The notes: a model not told the origin generated them from the sequence alone. Positions 1 through 14,400 are shown, numbered from the stretch's first letter. The stretch is 64,000 bases of DNA from Latrodectus hesperus (GCA_037975125.1 CM075857.1:94916214-94980213); one strand, 5' to 3'. A program made the numbers and translations.

Positions 1-169
1 TAGAATAATAAAGAGTACTGTATTCTTTTTATAGTTCTCTTTTAAATTTTTTATTACTTCGTATTTCTTTCACTCGATATTTTTACCTACTAAAGTCACA
101 AAATACAATCAAATTCTTCTTAATTTTAAACTCATTCAAATGATGGAATCGACACCTGGGCTGTCATTT

Positions 170-430
170 TCTTTTCCAAATTTCTATGCAACGGTATGGT
201 TTAACACCTGACCACATCTTGGTCTAATAATAGGACAGCGTTCATCGAAGTTATAGGTTTGATTCCAGCCATTGTTAAACAACAGGAGATGGGTGTAGTT
301 CTTCTACCTATTACATGCACATTTTCTGAAGTGGGTGCTTGGGAGTTTTCTGGGTTTTCTTCCTTTCGAAACGAGATTATGGCCCACTATCTATGAAAAA
401 TCTTCCTAAAAGTTAATTTACTTGGTATAG
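170..430 (+). repeat. Degenerate SINE remnant with shared tail motif
   Basis: A Pol III B-box-like motif (GGTTTGATTCC near 267-277) is followed by a tail reading roughly TTTTCTGGGTTTTCTTCC near 343-362. Very similar tails occur at about 39410-39440 and 40798-40820, so this is a dispersed family rather than unique DNA. No coding frame of interest is present. The family name is unknown to me. Confidence 0.4.
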
Positions 431-479
431 GCTAAAAGCCTTCCAACGGCCTTCGGTCATTAGGTAACCCACCACATGG

Positions 480-720
480 TGTCAAAACATTTAAGTTTCA
501 GGGGGATCGAACCCATAAACTGTTAAACTGAAAGCTATCACTGATAATTCAAATGACATCCGAGATCTATATCAATGAAAGAAGGTTGAATCTCACGAAT
601 ATTTAAAGTGCATATACTTTCTTTGAATGTTGGTTTTCAGTAAGACTCGGTATCGAACCATCTTCCTTCAGGGCTCAATATCTATGTCTTAACCCACCAG
701 GATACCGCTACTCTAGGGAG
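480..720 (-). repeat. tRNA-like SINE remnants (minus strand)
   Basis: Read on the minus strand, two B-box-like motifs stand out: GGTTCGATACC near 650-660 and GGGTTCGATCCCC near 488-500. The first is preceded by an A-box-like TGGTGGGTTAAGAC near 690-703. Neither folds convincingly into a full tRNA cloverleaf by eye, so these are called SINE relics rather than tRNA genes. Confidence 0.4.
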
Positions 721-1194
721 AGTAAGGGATGTCTTATAATTTCGAAGATATGTTTTCAAAGCTTTTTTACTAAATTAATATGAAGCATTTTTCTTTTCTA
801 AACCTTTCATGTTCACGTTGAGGATTAGCTTTATTTACAGCCTCGATAGTATTTCGTTGTTTGTTCATTCTACTCCTAACTTTTGCGGTGTTTCTAAAAC
901 TTCATACACAATACTGATTTTAGAAGAAATTTCATTGAAAGTGAACCATGCTCACAAACTGAAAAGAAATAAATTAGCGAATTCTCAAACACCCTTACCA
1001 ACAAAAAGCATTTTTGCACCCCTCTGAAGCTAGGATTGAACCTGGGGCTTATCTCTCTGAAGGGCATAATTTTAACTTCGGGTAATGATGTAAGTCTTCC
1101 TCTTTCATCTTAATCGGTTGGTAAAACACAAATTCATTAAACATCTCTCTTTAACACGAAATATCAAGTAAATATTTTGAAGATCATTTTATAT

Positions 1195-1290
1195 TAATCT
1201 CATGGCAGTGTAATGACCGACAACATTCTCTAGACTTAAAAGTTGCGGTTTCTATACTCGACCCAACCGATGGTCATCATGTTCACTCAC
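1195..1290 (+). repeat. SINE-like remnant with CCCAACCGATG motif
   Basis: The motif around 1258-1272 (tctatactcgacccaaccga) recurs at about 15070-15090 (ttataccagacccagccga) and 7255-7275 (aaacctgccccagccgatg). The shared block suggests a third tRNA-related family. The 1300-1530 stretch beyond it is GC-richer than its surroundings but shows no recognisable product in either frame. Confidence 0.35.
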
Positions 1291-1572
1291 GACAACTGGG
1301 ACACATCAGATAGGTGGGTCATGGTTCCAATGACTTCCAAGGGAAATGATATATGTGAGGTTGGCAGGCCAAGTCTGGGATTCGCCTGCTTTGTCCCTCC
1401 TTCTAAATCATGTGGACCCACCCACTTTCTGAGATATGATGGAACCCCCAGTAAATACCCCCTGTACTCTGCCATCAATTTCTCGCCTATAATGCCGAAA
1501 GGTGAAATATTATTAGTGTTTGGACCTTAAAATATATTTTATAAAGTAGAAAGCAGTTAGTAAAACGTTTCT

Positions 1573-1974
1573 GTTGTTGTTGTTGCTTATGACACTTGGA
1601 CATGCCAAGCTCGTTAAGCCGTTGGCTATGCGAATTTAAGTCAATAGAGAGCGTCTTTCATTTTGGATCAGAGCACCATGAAGGTGAAAGTACTACTTTG
1701 CTCTATTAAGGTGCCTCGTAATTTTGAGCCATGATCTAGTGACGAGGCCACACCTGAGCTGGCACCCTCCTCTCCACGTCCACGCCACACCAGCGGAAGG
1801 ACTTTGGTCGTCACATATTAACGTGGATACGTCCCCAACCCACGGAGCTCCAGCAACCCAGTAAAGGAGAGTACACTGTGGTCACCCTCCCAACCACTGC
1901 CCGCGGCAAATGATGCTTCACTTTGCTGAGCTTACGGGAAGCGGCGTGAAGCTACTGAGCCACTGGAGCTCTTA
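1573..1974 (-). repeat. SINE family B, near full length, with TSD
   Basis: On the minus strand the element begins GAGCTCCAGTGGCTCAGTAGC, an A-box-like head. It runs through a conserved body with gaggcaccttaa and agagcaaagt blocks and ends in a (CAA)n tail, seen here as (TTG)n. It is bounded by an 11-bp duplication, AAAACGTTTCT, at 1562-1572 and 1975-1985, which marks retroposition. Other copies lie at 14490-14613, 15443-15840, 17571-17970 and 60925-61324, plus the tail half of 42409-42713. Confidence 0.85.
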
Positions 1975-2261
1975 AAAACGTTTCTAATGGCACATAACTT
2001 TGGACTACAATCGAAGGACGAGGTTGATATCTGAACTGGATTGCTTTTTCTCCAAATTTCTTCACCTGCTGAATAGATTTACATTAACCAAGTGAATAAC
2101 TTAATGAATATGATTTATCAATACATTTAACTTTAACTGAATCAATCTTTGCAAGATCAAATCTTCAACTTTTTAAACATAAAAAGTATTTAATAATCAA
2201 ACTAAAATAACATTTATATTTCGAGAATCAGCAAAAGCATGAAAATATGAATGATTAGTGC

Positions 2262-2520
2262 GCTTCTCTTCGAAAACTAAACTCAATGGCTCGAAGCCCA
2301 TTTATGTTAAAGGAGCCTAGAGTGCCCATATCTGTTTTCATGACCGAGGTCCTTGAGCTGCGAACTATAAATCTACGCTTTGGTGGCCAGATTAAAGTGA
2401 AATTCCAAATGTTTAGTTCCCAAGCATACTTGGCACTCTGTTTTACCAACTCACTAAAAAGATGAAAGCCTGAGTTGATCTTGTCCGATCCAAGGATTAT
2501 ACATTCGGGCCTGTGCCTTA
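2262..2520 (-). repeat. SINE family C, diverged copy
   Basis: A diverged relative of the copies at 25022-25276 and 30262-30516. Shared blocks include ctaaactcaatggc (near 2278), catgaccgaggtcc (near 2339) and tgtttagttccca (near 2409). It is older than the other two copies, judged by substitutions and loss of the B box. A further B-box-like GAGTTCGATTCCC lies just downstream near 2583. Confidence 0.6.
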
Positions 2521-2791
2521 TTAGCGCAAAGCCTTGCCATTATACCATTATTCTTGCTATGGCTTTCACTTCATTAATTCGCGAGTTCGATTCCCATCTT
2601 TGGGTATGGATGTTCGTAATGACTCAGAATAAATCTTCAAACTGTAAATGCCGATTGTGTAAAGTCTCTATTGAAAAAGTGATTTGGATAGTAGTGTCTA
2701 TATATGTGGAAAATAAAGTTTGATATCGATTAAAATTAAACGGTATCGAAATAAAGTTGCCATCACTTTGATCATAATATATAAGGTTGGG

Positions 2792-3565
2792 GAATAAGTT
2801 CGTAGCGTTTTTACCAAAGACTTTTATTTAAACAAAAAACAATAATTATATCAATAAGTTAATCAATTATATATTCGCCGTTGCTGTTTACAACCTCTTC
2901 CCACCTCTCGACCCATTTGTTGATGCCGTTCCTCCAAAAATCGCCTGGTCTGGTGTCAAAGAAGTTGTTGAGTCAGTTTTGAAGGATCTCTTTGTTATTG
3001 AAGGTAAATCCCTTCATATGGTTTGACAAGGAGCGGAAAATATGGTAATCGGTCGGTGCAAAGTCCGAAGAATACGGCAGATGCTGATGGATCTCCCATT
3101 CTAGCTCTTGATGTGCGGCTTTGACGAGTTGGGCAACAGGGCATGGCGTTGTCGTGAAGAAGTATGGTTTGACCACGTCGGTCAGGTCTTTTCAGTTGAA
3201 TAGCCATATTCACGAGATTTAGCTGGGCAATGTACAGCTCCTTCTTGACTGTGTCATTCTTTTCAAGTAGAATAGCACAGACAACAAGGAACACTATATT
3301 GCCCGGCTACACCGCGTGAATGAGGCTATTCGACTGAAAAGTCTTGATCGACATGGTCAAACCGTACTCCTTCACAACAACGTCAGGCCCCATGTTGCAC
3401 AAGTCGTCAAAGCCGCACTCCAAGATCTCGAATGGGAGGTCCTTGAGCATCCGCCGTATTCTCCGGACCTTGCACCCACCGATTACCATCTTTTCCTCTC
3501 CTTATCAAACCATATGAAGGGAATTACCTTCGATAACAAAGCCTAATAATTTATAACCCAACCTA
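2792..3565. mobile_element. Mariner transposon remnant arranged as inverted arms
   Basis: The left part, read on the minus strand (about 3290 down to 2960), and the right part, read on the plus strand (3300-3547), both encode the C-terminal part of a mariner transposase. The plus arm has LLHNNVRPHVAQ and PPYSPDLAPTDYHLF; the minus arm has LLHDNA and APTDYHIFRSLSNHMKGF. The last catalytic Asp region (SPDLAPTDY) is therefore present twice in opposite orientation. The minus arm carries stops and frameshifts. The left end reads AAGGTTGGGGAATAAG and the right end CCCAACCT, consistent with mariner terminal inverted repeats next to TA. No N-terminal HTH domain remains. The structure is a defective, hairpin-capable element; two separate insertions would be the alternative. 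Confidence 0.75.
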
Positions 3566-3569
3566 ATAA

Positions 3570-6350
<2,781 letters not shown>

Positions 6351-8448
6351 TCGCCAAGTAAGAAAAAACCATTAGGGAAATTAATAAATAATTTATTCAC
6401 GAAATTAACTATTTAAATATATGTCTTGTATCAAAATTACATGCATTTAAATTGTTTTTCATTACATTTTGTTACTTTTTATTAGCTTTTTAATAAAAAA
6501 AATGTAAAAAAAATTAATGTTGTCGTAAACAAGGCCTTAAGATTTAAAAGAGATTGCTTACAAATATTGCAATTATTAATTTAGAACTCAATTAATTAAT
6601 GGAATTTTTAAAAACTTTAAATCGTCCTTCCCGATTTAAATTAATTATAAAGTGAATGTTTTGTCATGTTTTTTTTTCATTTTACTTCTTCTTCTGTTCT
6701 ATTGTCAACATATTAATGGTTTGAATCAATTTAAAAAGGCTTCTCTTGTGTAAGAACTCGTTTTGTTAACAAAATGGACTTCGATAATATTCTTAGACAT
6801 TAGATGGTGAACTTCGCCTTGTTTGCTGCCTCTCAAATAATGCAGTTTGAAAGTAGGCAGCGAAATCGTCGACAAGTCGAATTTACTCGCCATCTCAATA
6901 CGATGTGACGTACGAACATGTAACGTTATGTGACGTCATCGATATTTTAAACCAATGAGAATCGTAATAAAGTGGCGTACTCAGGATTTTAAATGTAACG
7001 AAAAACATTTATTGTTAATATATTAAAAATAAATGAATTTATATTAGGACTGAGACTTCGCTTGCATTTGTATGGTAGAAAAGTTCAGAAATTATATTTA
7101 GTGCTTCTCAGTTTTCATTATAACGCTTGAGCTAGAATTTTTCATTTACGTGTGGCAGCAAAAAGAACGAATTGAAAATATTACTCTATTCAAGAAATGG
7201 GATGACCTAATTGGGAAAGATATCGTTCTCTAATTCAGAAAATAGCAAGTTATAAACCTGCCCCAGCCGATGACCACCGTGCTATTGTATTACCAGGGCA
7301 CGTTCATATAGTACTAGTATCGATCTTGCTTGCCCTGATGTATGAAGGGTGATGAATTCGTCCACTTGAGATTATATTCATAATTGGCGACATTACGCTG
7401 ATGGTTTTGTCATCACCGTGAGAGGTTCAAACGCTATTGAGGTAATTTCACGAACGACTGTCCACATCACGGAATGGTAATGAAGGCACAATCATTGAAA
7501 CAATGATATAATTCCAAAGGCTGGCATTAAATCTTAGTGATGACATTACCACATGCCCTGCACTAATATAAAAGGATCATTTAAAGCATGTCTATTTCAT
7601 TTTAACAAATCTTGCCAATTCAGATTTTCTCATTTAATTATTCGCGTGGGAGTATGTAGAGTGATTTTTCATTATTTTCAAAGATCTGAAGGAAATAGCT
7701 TGGTTTAAAGTATGATTTAATGGTACAGTGATAAAATTACGAAAATATATTATTTAAATTTTGCCCTGTTTTCCTATAAATTTGTCAATTATCTAATAAA
7801 TATTCATCATTTGTTAACAACATTAATATAAAATGCTCAAAAAATAGGTTTATTTTACAAGAAATTTTTAAAAAAAATTGGAATTCCGATTTTTATTCTA
7901 TTGAACATTTTTTAGAATTTATATGCTATGTATTGTTAAATATCTGAAAATATCAAACATGATGCTATCAAGTAAAAACATGAAAGAATTAAATTTATTT
8001 CATTAGATTGTCATTGAAGATTAGAGATTTCTAAATTCAATTCTTTATTGCTCATATTTTTCAACAATTAAAAGTTATTGTTTGAATTCAGTCACGTTTT
8101 CGCCAATAGTTTAATTCCTCCTTAATTTCATTTACGTGATATTATTAAATAATATACTTTTATGAGAGTTTTATAAAAGATTCGTGTTTATCAATATAAA
8201 TTCGAATCTATGATACTTGATTGCTTTTAATAAATATCATAACTTTAGAAGATATATTTCTAAATATCATTGAAAAGTTTTCCTTTCAAAATTGCATCAA
8301 TATTTTTATAAATAAAAACACATTCATCTTGGAAATTTTGAAAAAGTTTCCAGATTCATTTGAATTCGACTTTTTATTCATTGTTCACTTTTAATAAATA
8401 TCAACTATTTTAAGAAATATTACCAAGTATTTACACGAAATATTATTT
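6351..8448. other. Noncoding AT-rich interval with dispersed-repeat copy
   Basis: Apart from the dispersed repeat at 6618-6980 and a weak SINE-like block near 7255-7450 (cagccgatg, then GGTTCAAAC near 7425), no gene or structured element was recognised. 7560-8448 is A/T-rich and appears unique. Confidence 0.5.
6618..6980 (+). repeat. Dispersed repeat R, copy 1, with TGACGT motifs
   Basis: Shares blocks with 20703-21485: an aatcgtccttgcc/aatcgtccttccc start, a gtcgacaagtcg core (6869-6880) and an aaccaatgagaatcgtaataaagtg end. Between them, 6900-6945 holds repeated TGACGT/ACGTCA motifs (cAMP-response-element-like) around an imperfect palindrome. The element type is unknown. A nonautonomous DNA transposon is possible, but terminal repeats were not resolved. 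Confidence 0.6.
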
Positions 8449-8828
8449 CTAAAAAATATTGTTGTTGTTGTTTCTAATCCCAGATGGTGAAGCTAATCTA
8501 AACCATCTCCATAAAACCACAAATATCCTTAAAAAGTCTAAAAATAAAATAGGATTCTCTAAAACCTCGATCACAGTAAAATTCAGACTGTCAAGAATAT
8601 GTCTCGGGGAGGCCTGACCAGCCTTGCACCAGTGACACTCCAGAAAAACTTTCTGGCCCTGTTGTAAAGAAAGGGACCTCATGTGACCACTCAAAAAAAC
8701 GTGAGGGAGCAGTCTACTGTGTCCTAGGGATATTGAGCTGGTGCCACCAACTAGGTTTTTTCCCAAAGTACCAAGAGTGGGCAGGCGGATCTCTTCAAAT
8801 TGCGTTTAATCTTTTTAGAAGTGCAGAT

Positions 8829-9112
8829 GCCACCCGCCCTGTCTAGTGGTCAGAGTGCTTGACTACGGATAGGGAGGTCCTGGGTTCGAATCCCGGTTAG
8901 GGCATGGATGTACTTGCTCTCTCTATCTATCCTGTCTTTGTCCTTTCCTTGTATGAATGAGGTGTAAATGGTTGCCTACCCTATAAACGGGTCTCTATGG
9001 CATGTGTGAATTGAGGAAGTTGGACTCCACACCAAAAATATGGTTCAGTTGGAAAAGTGGAGCAGCGCACCCCATATTGCCAGCCTAGCTGGCACACGAC
9101 AACAACAACAAT
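8829..9112 (+). repeat. SINE family A, near full length, inside LINE B
   Basis: A tRNA-like head with TAGTGGTCAGAGTGC (A-box region) and GGTTCGAATCC (B box, near 8883-8893), an unrelated body (CTATCTATCCTGTCTTTGTCC, ccctataaacggg, ccagcctagctggca) and a (CAA)n tail. A 9-bp duplication with one mismatch, AGTGCAGAT/AGTGGAGAT, lies at 8820-8828 and 9113-9121. Other copies: 18180-18366, 20864-21136, 37361-37630 and 56331-56594, and a head half at 42409-42586. Confidence 0.88.
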
Positions 9113-9853
9113 AGTGGAGATTTTCGAAAACGTTAGAATAACGTTGCCCTGCAAGGTGTCAGCAGTGGCAGACTTGGCCAAGCTATCTGCCATTTAATTA
9201 GCAATCAATCCAACATGGGAAGGAACCCATTGAAAATGTATAGCGCGTTTAGTAGAAGGTCGTGTCACAAGGTCTAAAATATTGAAACTTGTCTTACTCT
9301 CAATGGTAGTCCATGAAACAGGTGCTGTATAGAGGCACGACTGTCCGTTTGTATCCAGATGTCTCTGAAAACAAGTTCAGAGGTCGTGTCTATATAATTC
9401 AATCCCTCATAGATAGCTATAAGTACAATACAAGAATGGATCTAAAAACCGAACAATAGTTAGCATTTCTAACTCTTATGTCAATTGTACCATCAGATGG
9501 ATCAATATATACACCGTTTCCAGAAATACCACCGTCACTCCTGCTGCCATCAATATAAATTTTTAGTGCTGAATGAGGGATACTATTAATTGTCTCAAGA
9601 GCCATCTGCCTAATAAAATCTGGTATATTATACCTTTACTCACTCTAGTGAAAAACTCTGAATGAAAATGAGTTCGATCAGAGTCCAACTGAAAATAGGG
9701 GAAAGACCTCAAGGAATGAGGTTTCACTTCAAAAGAAAACAAGCCCATATCATAAGCCATGGAAAAAGGACTATGTGTCTTTAAGCGCTTGCTATTGCTC
9801 CAAGAATGGAGGTAGGCAGAAATTCTGTGATGATCATTATAACTAAATAGCTT

Positions 9854-10326
9854 CTTCTTCTTCTTCTTTTTCTTAGAGCTGGGTTTGTATGTCATTGGGC
9901 ACCTCTGCTTTTTCAGCATTTTGTACTATTAACTCCAAACCCAATGTTTCCTAGTTCCAGTTACTCGGGTCACCTACTCTATAAATAAAGTCCGATAACC
10001 CTTTAATGGAGTCTAGGTGTAACTCTCTAGTATGGATGATGCCTAAAGAAGTTAATCTAGGGAGGGCAAGAGCCTCGCATTCGTAAATGATATGCTTGGC
10101 CGTTTCCACTTGCGTATGACATTTCCTGCAGATAGGGTCTTGCTGAAACGGTCCCATTGTATGGAGGTGTTTTCTGAAATAGTAGTGTCCAGTTATGAAG
10201 CCTACGATTAAACGTATCTTCTGCCTAGAGCATCTTAGAATTTCAGAGGCAATCCTCGCTGATGATCCACAGATCATACTTTTAGCGTGGGTTTGACGAG
10301 GAGTGGTAAGCTAAGCTTCATACATC
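9854..10326 (-). mobile_element. LINE family A 5'-truncated insertion with 14-bp TSD
   Basis: A minus-strand copy of the fragment at 5809-6350. A largely open frame (10277-9951) reads SARIASEILRCSRQKIR, then CRKCHTQVETAKHIIYEC and GDPSNWN, followed by 3' UTR and an (AAG)n tail (CTT on the plus strand, 9854-9873). It is flanked by a perfect 14-bp duplication, TAACTAAATAGCTT, at 9840-9853 and 10327-10340. It is therefore a discrete retroposition event into LINE B. It lacks RT and RNase H and cannot move on its own. Confidence 0.88.
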
Positions 10327-10425
10327 TAACTAAATAGCTTATTGTAGTATTTAACCAGGCAATAGCCTCTTCTCAAAGAGAGTGGTGGTAAGTCACTTTC
10401 GTACAATACAATATTGTTAGGGCAA

Positions 10426-10611
10426 CTTCCAAGAAATATGAATCATATTATTAAATTAAAATATTTGTGTTTTAAGAGTTTTGGAAAAGATTCTTCATTT
10501 CTAAGCTTGAATCATGATTTCTTTTACTTAATTTGTATCTTTCGAAGAGTACATTTTTGAAAAAATATTATATATTTTAAAAACATTTGCAAGTATAATT
10601 TTACTCTGGTA
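10426..10611. other. Short noncoding spacer
   Basis: A/T-rich spacer between two LINE fragments. Nothing recognised. Confidence 0.5.
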
Positions 10612-11435
10612 ATTAAATGTATATATGCCGATAACATCGACATAATTTCAAGATCTGAAACTGACCTGAGGACAGCCTTTTTGGCATTGGAAAAAGCAGC
10701 TGGGAAGATGAAGCTCAGAGTAAACATGGAAAAAACAAAACATATGTTCTGTGGTAAAAAGAATACCAGTCTGAGACTTTTATGATCGGCACATTTATGT
10801 TTCAGTCTGTGAAAAACTTCAACTATTTGGGCTCGGAAATTGACTACCAAATGACATCACTCCTGAAATTAGAAAGAGGATCATTGCCGCAAACCGTTGT
10901 TTCTTTGGTCTAAGACCTCCTTTGAAATCTCACCTAATTAGGAGAAGGACAAAAATAATGTTATACAAGACATTGATTAAACCAGTTCTAACCTACGTCT
11001 CAGAGACATGGACCTTGAATGAAGGAAGAGAAAACATTGGCGATTTTTGAGAGAAAGGTCCTAAGAAGTATTTTTGGTGCTGTCCTGGAAAATAACACCT
11101 GGCGAAAAAGGTATAACTTTAAACTGTACAAAATATATGGAGAAATAGACATCATTCAATCAATAAAACTATCTAGAATGAGATAGGCAGCCCACCTCAT
11201 GAGAATGAGTACAGAGAGAACACCCATAAAGGCCTTCAACACCACCCCTTTCTGTAGTAGACCAAGAGGAAGACCCAAAAAGAGATGGAAGGACTGCCTG
11301 GAAGAAGACTTCAACATGCTTAAAGTCAAGAACTGGAGGTCGATTTCTAGAAAAGGGGCAGAATGGCAGAGACTTCTGAAGAAGCCCAAGGCCCACAAAG
11401 GGCTGTCGTGCCAATGCTGATGATGAATTAAATAA
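10612..11435 (+). mobile_element. RTE-like LINE fragment: end of RT and C-terminus
   Basis: Plus-strand codons begin with YADNIDIISRSETDLRTAF (about 10621-10676), the reverse transcriptase YADD box with its last Asp changed to Asn. Then come GKMKLRVNMEKTKHM, a finger-like stretch and a C-terminal motif SRPRGRPKKRWKDCLEEDF (11261-11316) ending near KAHKGLSCQC (11416). Several frameshifts and stops lie between, for example around 10780 and 11040. A short (GAT)n-like tail follows at 11418-11428. The GRPKKRW signature is common in RTE-type and related arthropod non-LTR elements; the clade call is tentative. The missing catalytic Asp and broken frame make it inactive. Confidence 0.7.
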
Positions 11436-14400
11436 ATATTCATTACTATATATAAAAAGGTTTTTAACTGAAAAAGCATTGAATTATTTTAATTTCAATT
11501 AAAATTAATAGTATTTCAACCGTATTCCTTTGATGTAAAGGCATATTTTCTCAGCAAAAGCTGCAAATTTATATCCTAATTAATAAAATAAATAAAGTAA
11601 ACGGTTTTTAATTTTGCTTCTTTTTAGTTTTTAAAGCACTTTATTATTAAAAAACAAAATCCACCCCATGAAATATATATGTGAGTAATTTCAAGCAAAA
11701 ATTCCAAAAGGACTTCAAAAATCTAAGATCTATTATATTTTTAGGAGCATTTTATTAAATCTGTAATAAAAATACAATAAATCGTGAAATACTAAAATGA
11801 ATCGCAATTAATAAATCGCAATCAGTTGGAAGTACTAATTATTTCAGATACCTATTTAACCAAATTTTATGAGAATATCCTGCAAAAATCGTGATTCCTT
11901 AATTTTAAAATAAAAATTTTGACATACATTTCATATGAAATTTATTTTAATTAATGTTCAATTTTAAATTCAAGAAATATTAAGAATCTTTTTTCTCCTG
12001 TAACATAGTTATTTTACTTTTATTACAATTGCAAACGCAAGAAATCATGAAATTGATTTTATCAAATGAATAAGTAGTTTACATTAAAATTGCGTTACAT
12101 ATTTATTTGAATTTTTCGTAAGAGTCAATAAATAAAAAAAGGCATCAATACTTATGTTAGAATAAATTTAAAAAAAACAGTTTATATTAATAAAATGATA
12201 GTTTTTGTGGCCAAATTTCAATGAAACTGCTACGTGATTTTATGACACGTCTTAATAAAAAGAATATTTTTTGAAAATAATAATTAGAAAGGTTTATTTT
12301 AATTGTGTGATTTGACGATTGTTTAAATTATAAGGAAACTTAGATATTTATAATTTAAACAATCGTCAAATCGATTAAAATAACCCGTTTTACTTATTAT
12401 TTCCAAAATATTTTTTTAATTTTAAAGGGGAATTTTATTTACATTATTCGAATGCAAATTGTGAATATTAAAACATATTTCAGATAAAATTATTTTAAAA
12501 ATTACAAGAATTTATTGTAGGATATTTATATTTAAGAAGTTCAGCTATAAGATAATTTTATAATAAAAAATTACATTTATTAAATATTGAAATAAATGAA
12601 AAATATTCAATTACTGAAGTTATTCAAATTAAATTTATACCCATATTTTAATAAATATAACTTTTTGATTCCATTCAAATCAATACTTCCTTGAAAACGA
12701 AATTTGAAAATAAAAAAGCCCTGTTGAAAATAAGTAATTTATTTTTACACTGAGAAATAAACTGAAAATTTATTCTGATATCATTTTTTAGTTTTCCATT
12801 AGGATGAAAGAAGGAAACAATAAATATTTACGATGACTAAGTAAAATACATCATACACAAAAAAGAATAAAAAATCTACCCCAAAAATTCTAGTAAATAA
12901 ACTAAAAGAATTCATAAATAATTCGCGAATTTCATTTTCCTTTTGATATCGCTTACTTGTAACCGTATCTAAAAGATTTATAGTTCTATCTTACTCCTCA
13001 ATTGCTATTCGATAGCTTAGGATATTACAGAAGAATATAATCGATTAATCATTATGTTTTTAATCTCTCTACCGGTTGGCAACATTAATGGTTCCATTCT
13101 AAATTGTTTATGGTTCTCAAATGCGGTGACATTGATCAATTTCTCAATATATCAACAAATTTTTTAAATGTATTATTAAATATGATTTATGCTTGTTAAC
13201 AAAACAAACAATAGGAGGAATTCAAATTTATAAACTAAATAAATGCTTTTAGCTGTCTTCTGTTGACGTGAATGTTTTAACTGATCTAATATTCCACCAT
13301 TAGGCTTAGCACTGATGTTATTAATTAGTGATACACAATACCTGTTATTGTAAAAGTTGTTATTGAAATAAAATCCGGAATGGATGGAAGAAAATGGAAA
13401 ATAGAAATTTAAAAAAGATGAGACATTCGCTGCATTGTTGAATTAAACGTTTCGAATGCTTTTACTTAATCATAGCACGTAAAAACACATTAGAACAACA
13501 ATAGAATATTTTTGTTTTGAAAGGTAATATATGAAGAAACTTTTACAATGTATATCGCATACATCCGGGGGACCATATAAAAATTAAATTTGATAAATTT
13601 TAATACTGTTTATTTGTGCAAATCACGATAATTCACAAAAATATGTTATCTCAAGCTAAATATTTCTTAAAAATGATTTATAAATTTTGCAATTTTTTTT
13701 AAAAAATATCCATTGAAAGTCCATGTTAATGAATATATTATACACTGTATTTATTCTTCGTGTTGTTTTATACAAATAATAAATATATTTATTTATTCTC
13801 ATTTTTATTCGTTCGCATACTTCTACATAAATAAAATATTTTTACGGCCAGAATAGAATATCTTAAAAGGTGGCTAGGTGATGATTGAGAGCCCATAGCA
13901 CATACTACTATTATTAGGATCATCAAGTTCTATCAGAATATTGATGAATAAAATATTAATAATGTTATAAAATGGATTTCTTGAATTAAAAAATGATTTC
14001 AAAAATTATTAAAAAGTTTTTGCCGAAACTTTTTTCTCAAGTAGTCAAGCATTACCTATATTTTCGAATCTTGATGTAATAAGATTCTAAAGTAAGAACA
14101 ATTATTATTATAAAATTAAAAGTATGAATACCCATATGTTTTCAAAACCTGACGAATGTCTATTTATATAATTCCATAATTTGGGTTGGAAGGTCTCTGG
14201 TTCGATTCCAACATTGTCAAAGAAATGGAAATGGATGTAGAGTTACTGCATAACAGGAACTTAACTTTATCAATCAAGATTTCGATCTCACACCTAAAAC
14301 CTCATAATTTATTTCATTATTTTTAAAAAAGTTTTTAACTTTAATTATTTAAGCATCTGTTTCATATTATCAATTTATCATAATCGCCACATCATAAAAT

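Larger units (their letters stand above)
8449..10425 (-). mobile_element. LINE family B decayed copy, RNase H region, (CAA)n tail, twice invaded
   Basis: Minus-strand non-LTR retrotransposon. From high to low coordinates: a block with CPNNIVLYESDLPPLSLRR (about 10420-10365), the RNase H start YIDGSRSDGGISGNGVY (about 9550-9500), the RNase H tail MADSLAKSAT (9193-9164), and a C-terminal region with CHWC and ASPRHIL (about 8640-8600). It ends in a (CAA)n tail at 8455-8470. The first Asp of RNase H and a later ADSLAK Asp are visible. Stops and frameshifts break the frame. It is interrupted by a SINE (8829-9112) and by a LINE A fragment (9854-10326). Protein continuity across the second insert (LVKYYNKLFSYNDHH) supports one original element. 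Confidence 0.8.

Noticed and set aside
1243..1530. 95-codon protein on the plus strand
   Set aside because: Overlaps an open frame on the other strand and a SINE-like motif; no recognisable domain, probably chance openness in a GC-richer repeat.
8840..8905. tRNA genes at the GGTTCGAATCC sites (also 18301, 21071, 37566, 42464, 35889)
   Set aside because: A and B boxes are present but acceptor stems do not pair and the same body and tail follow each one; these are SINE heads.
9563..9919. 118-codon minus-strand protein
   Set aside because: A read-through from the LINE A tail ((AAG)n as poly-Lys) into LINE B sequence, an artefact of nesting.
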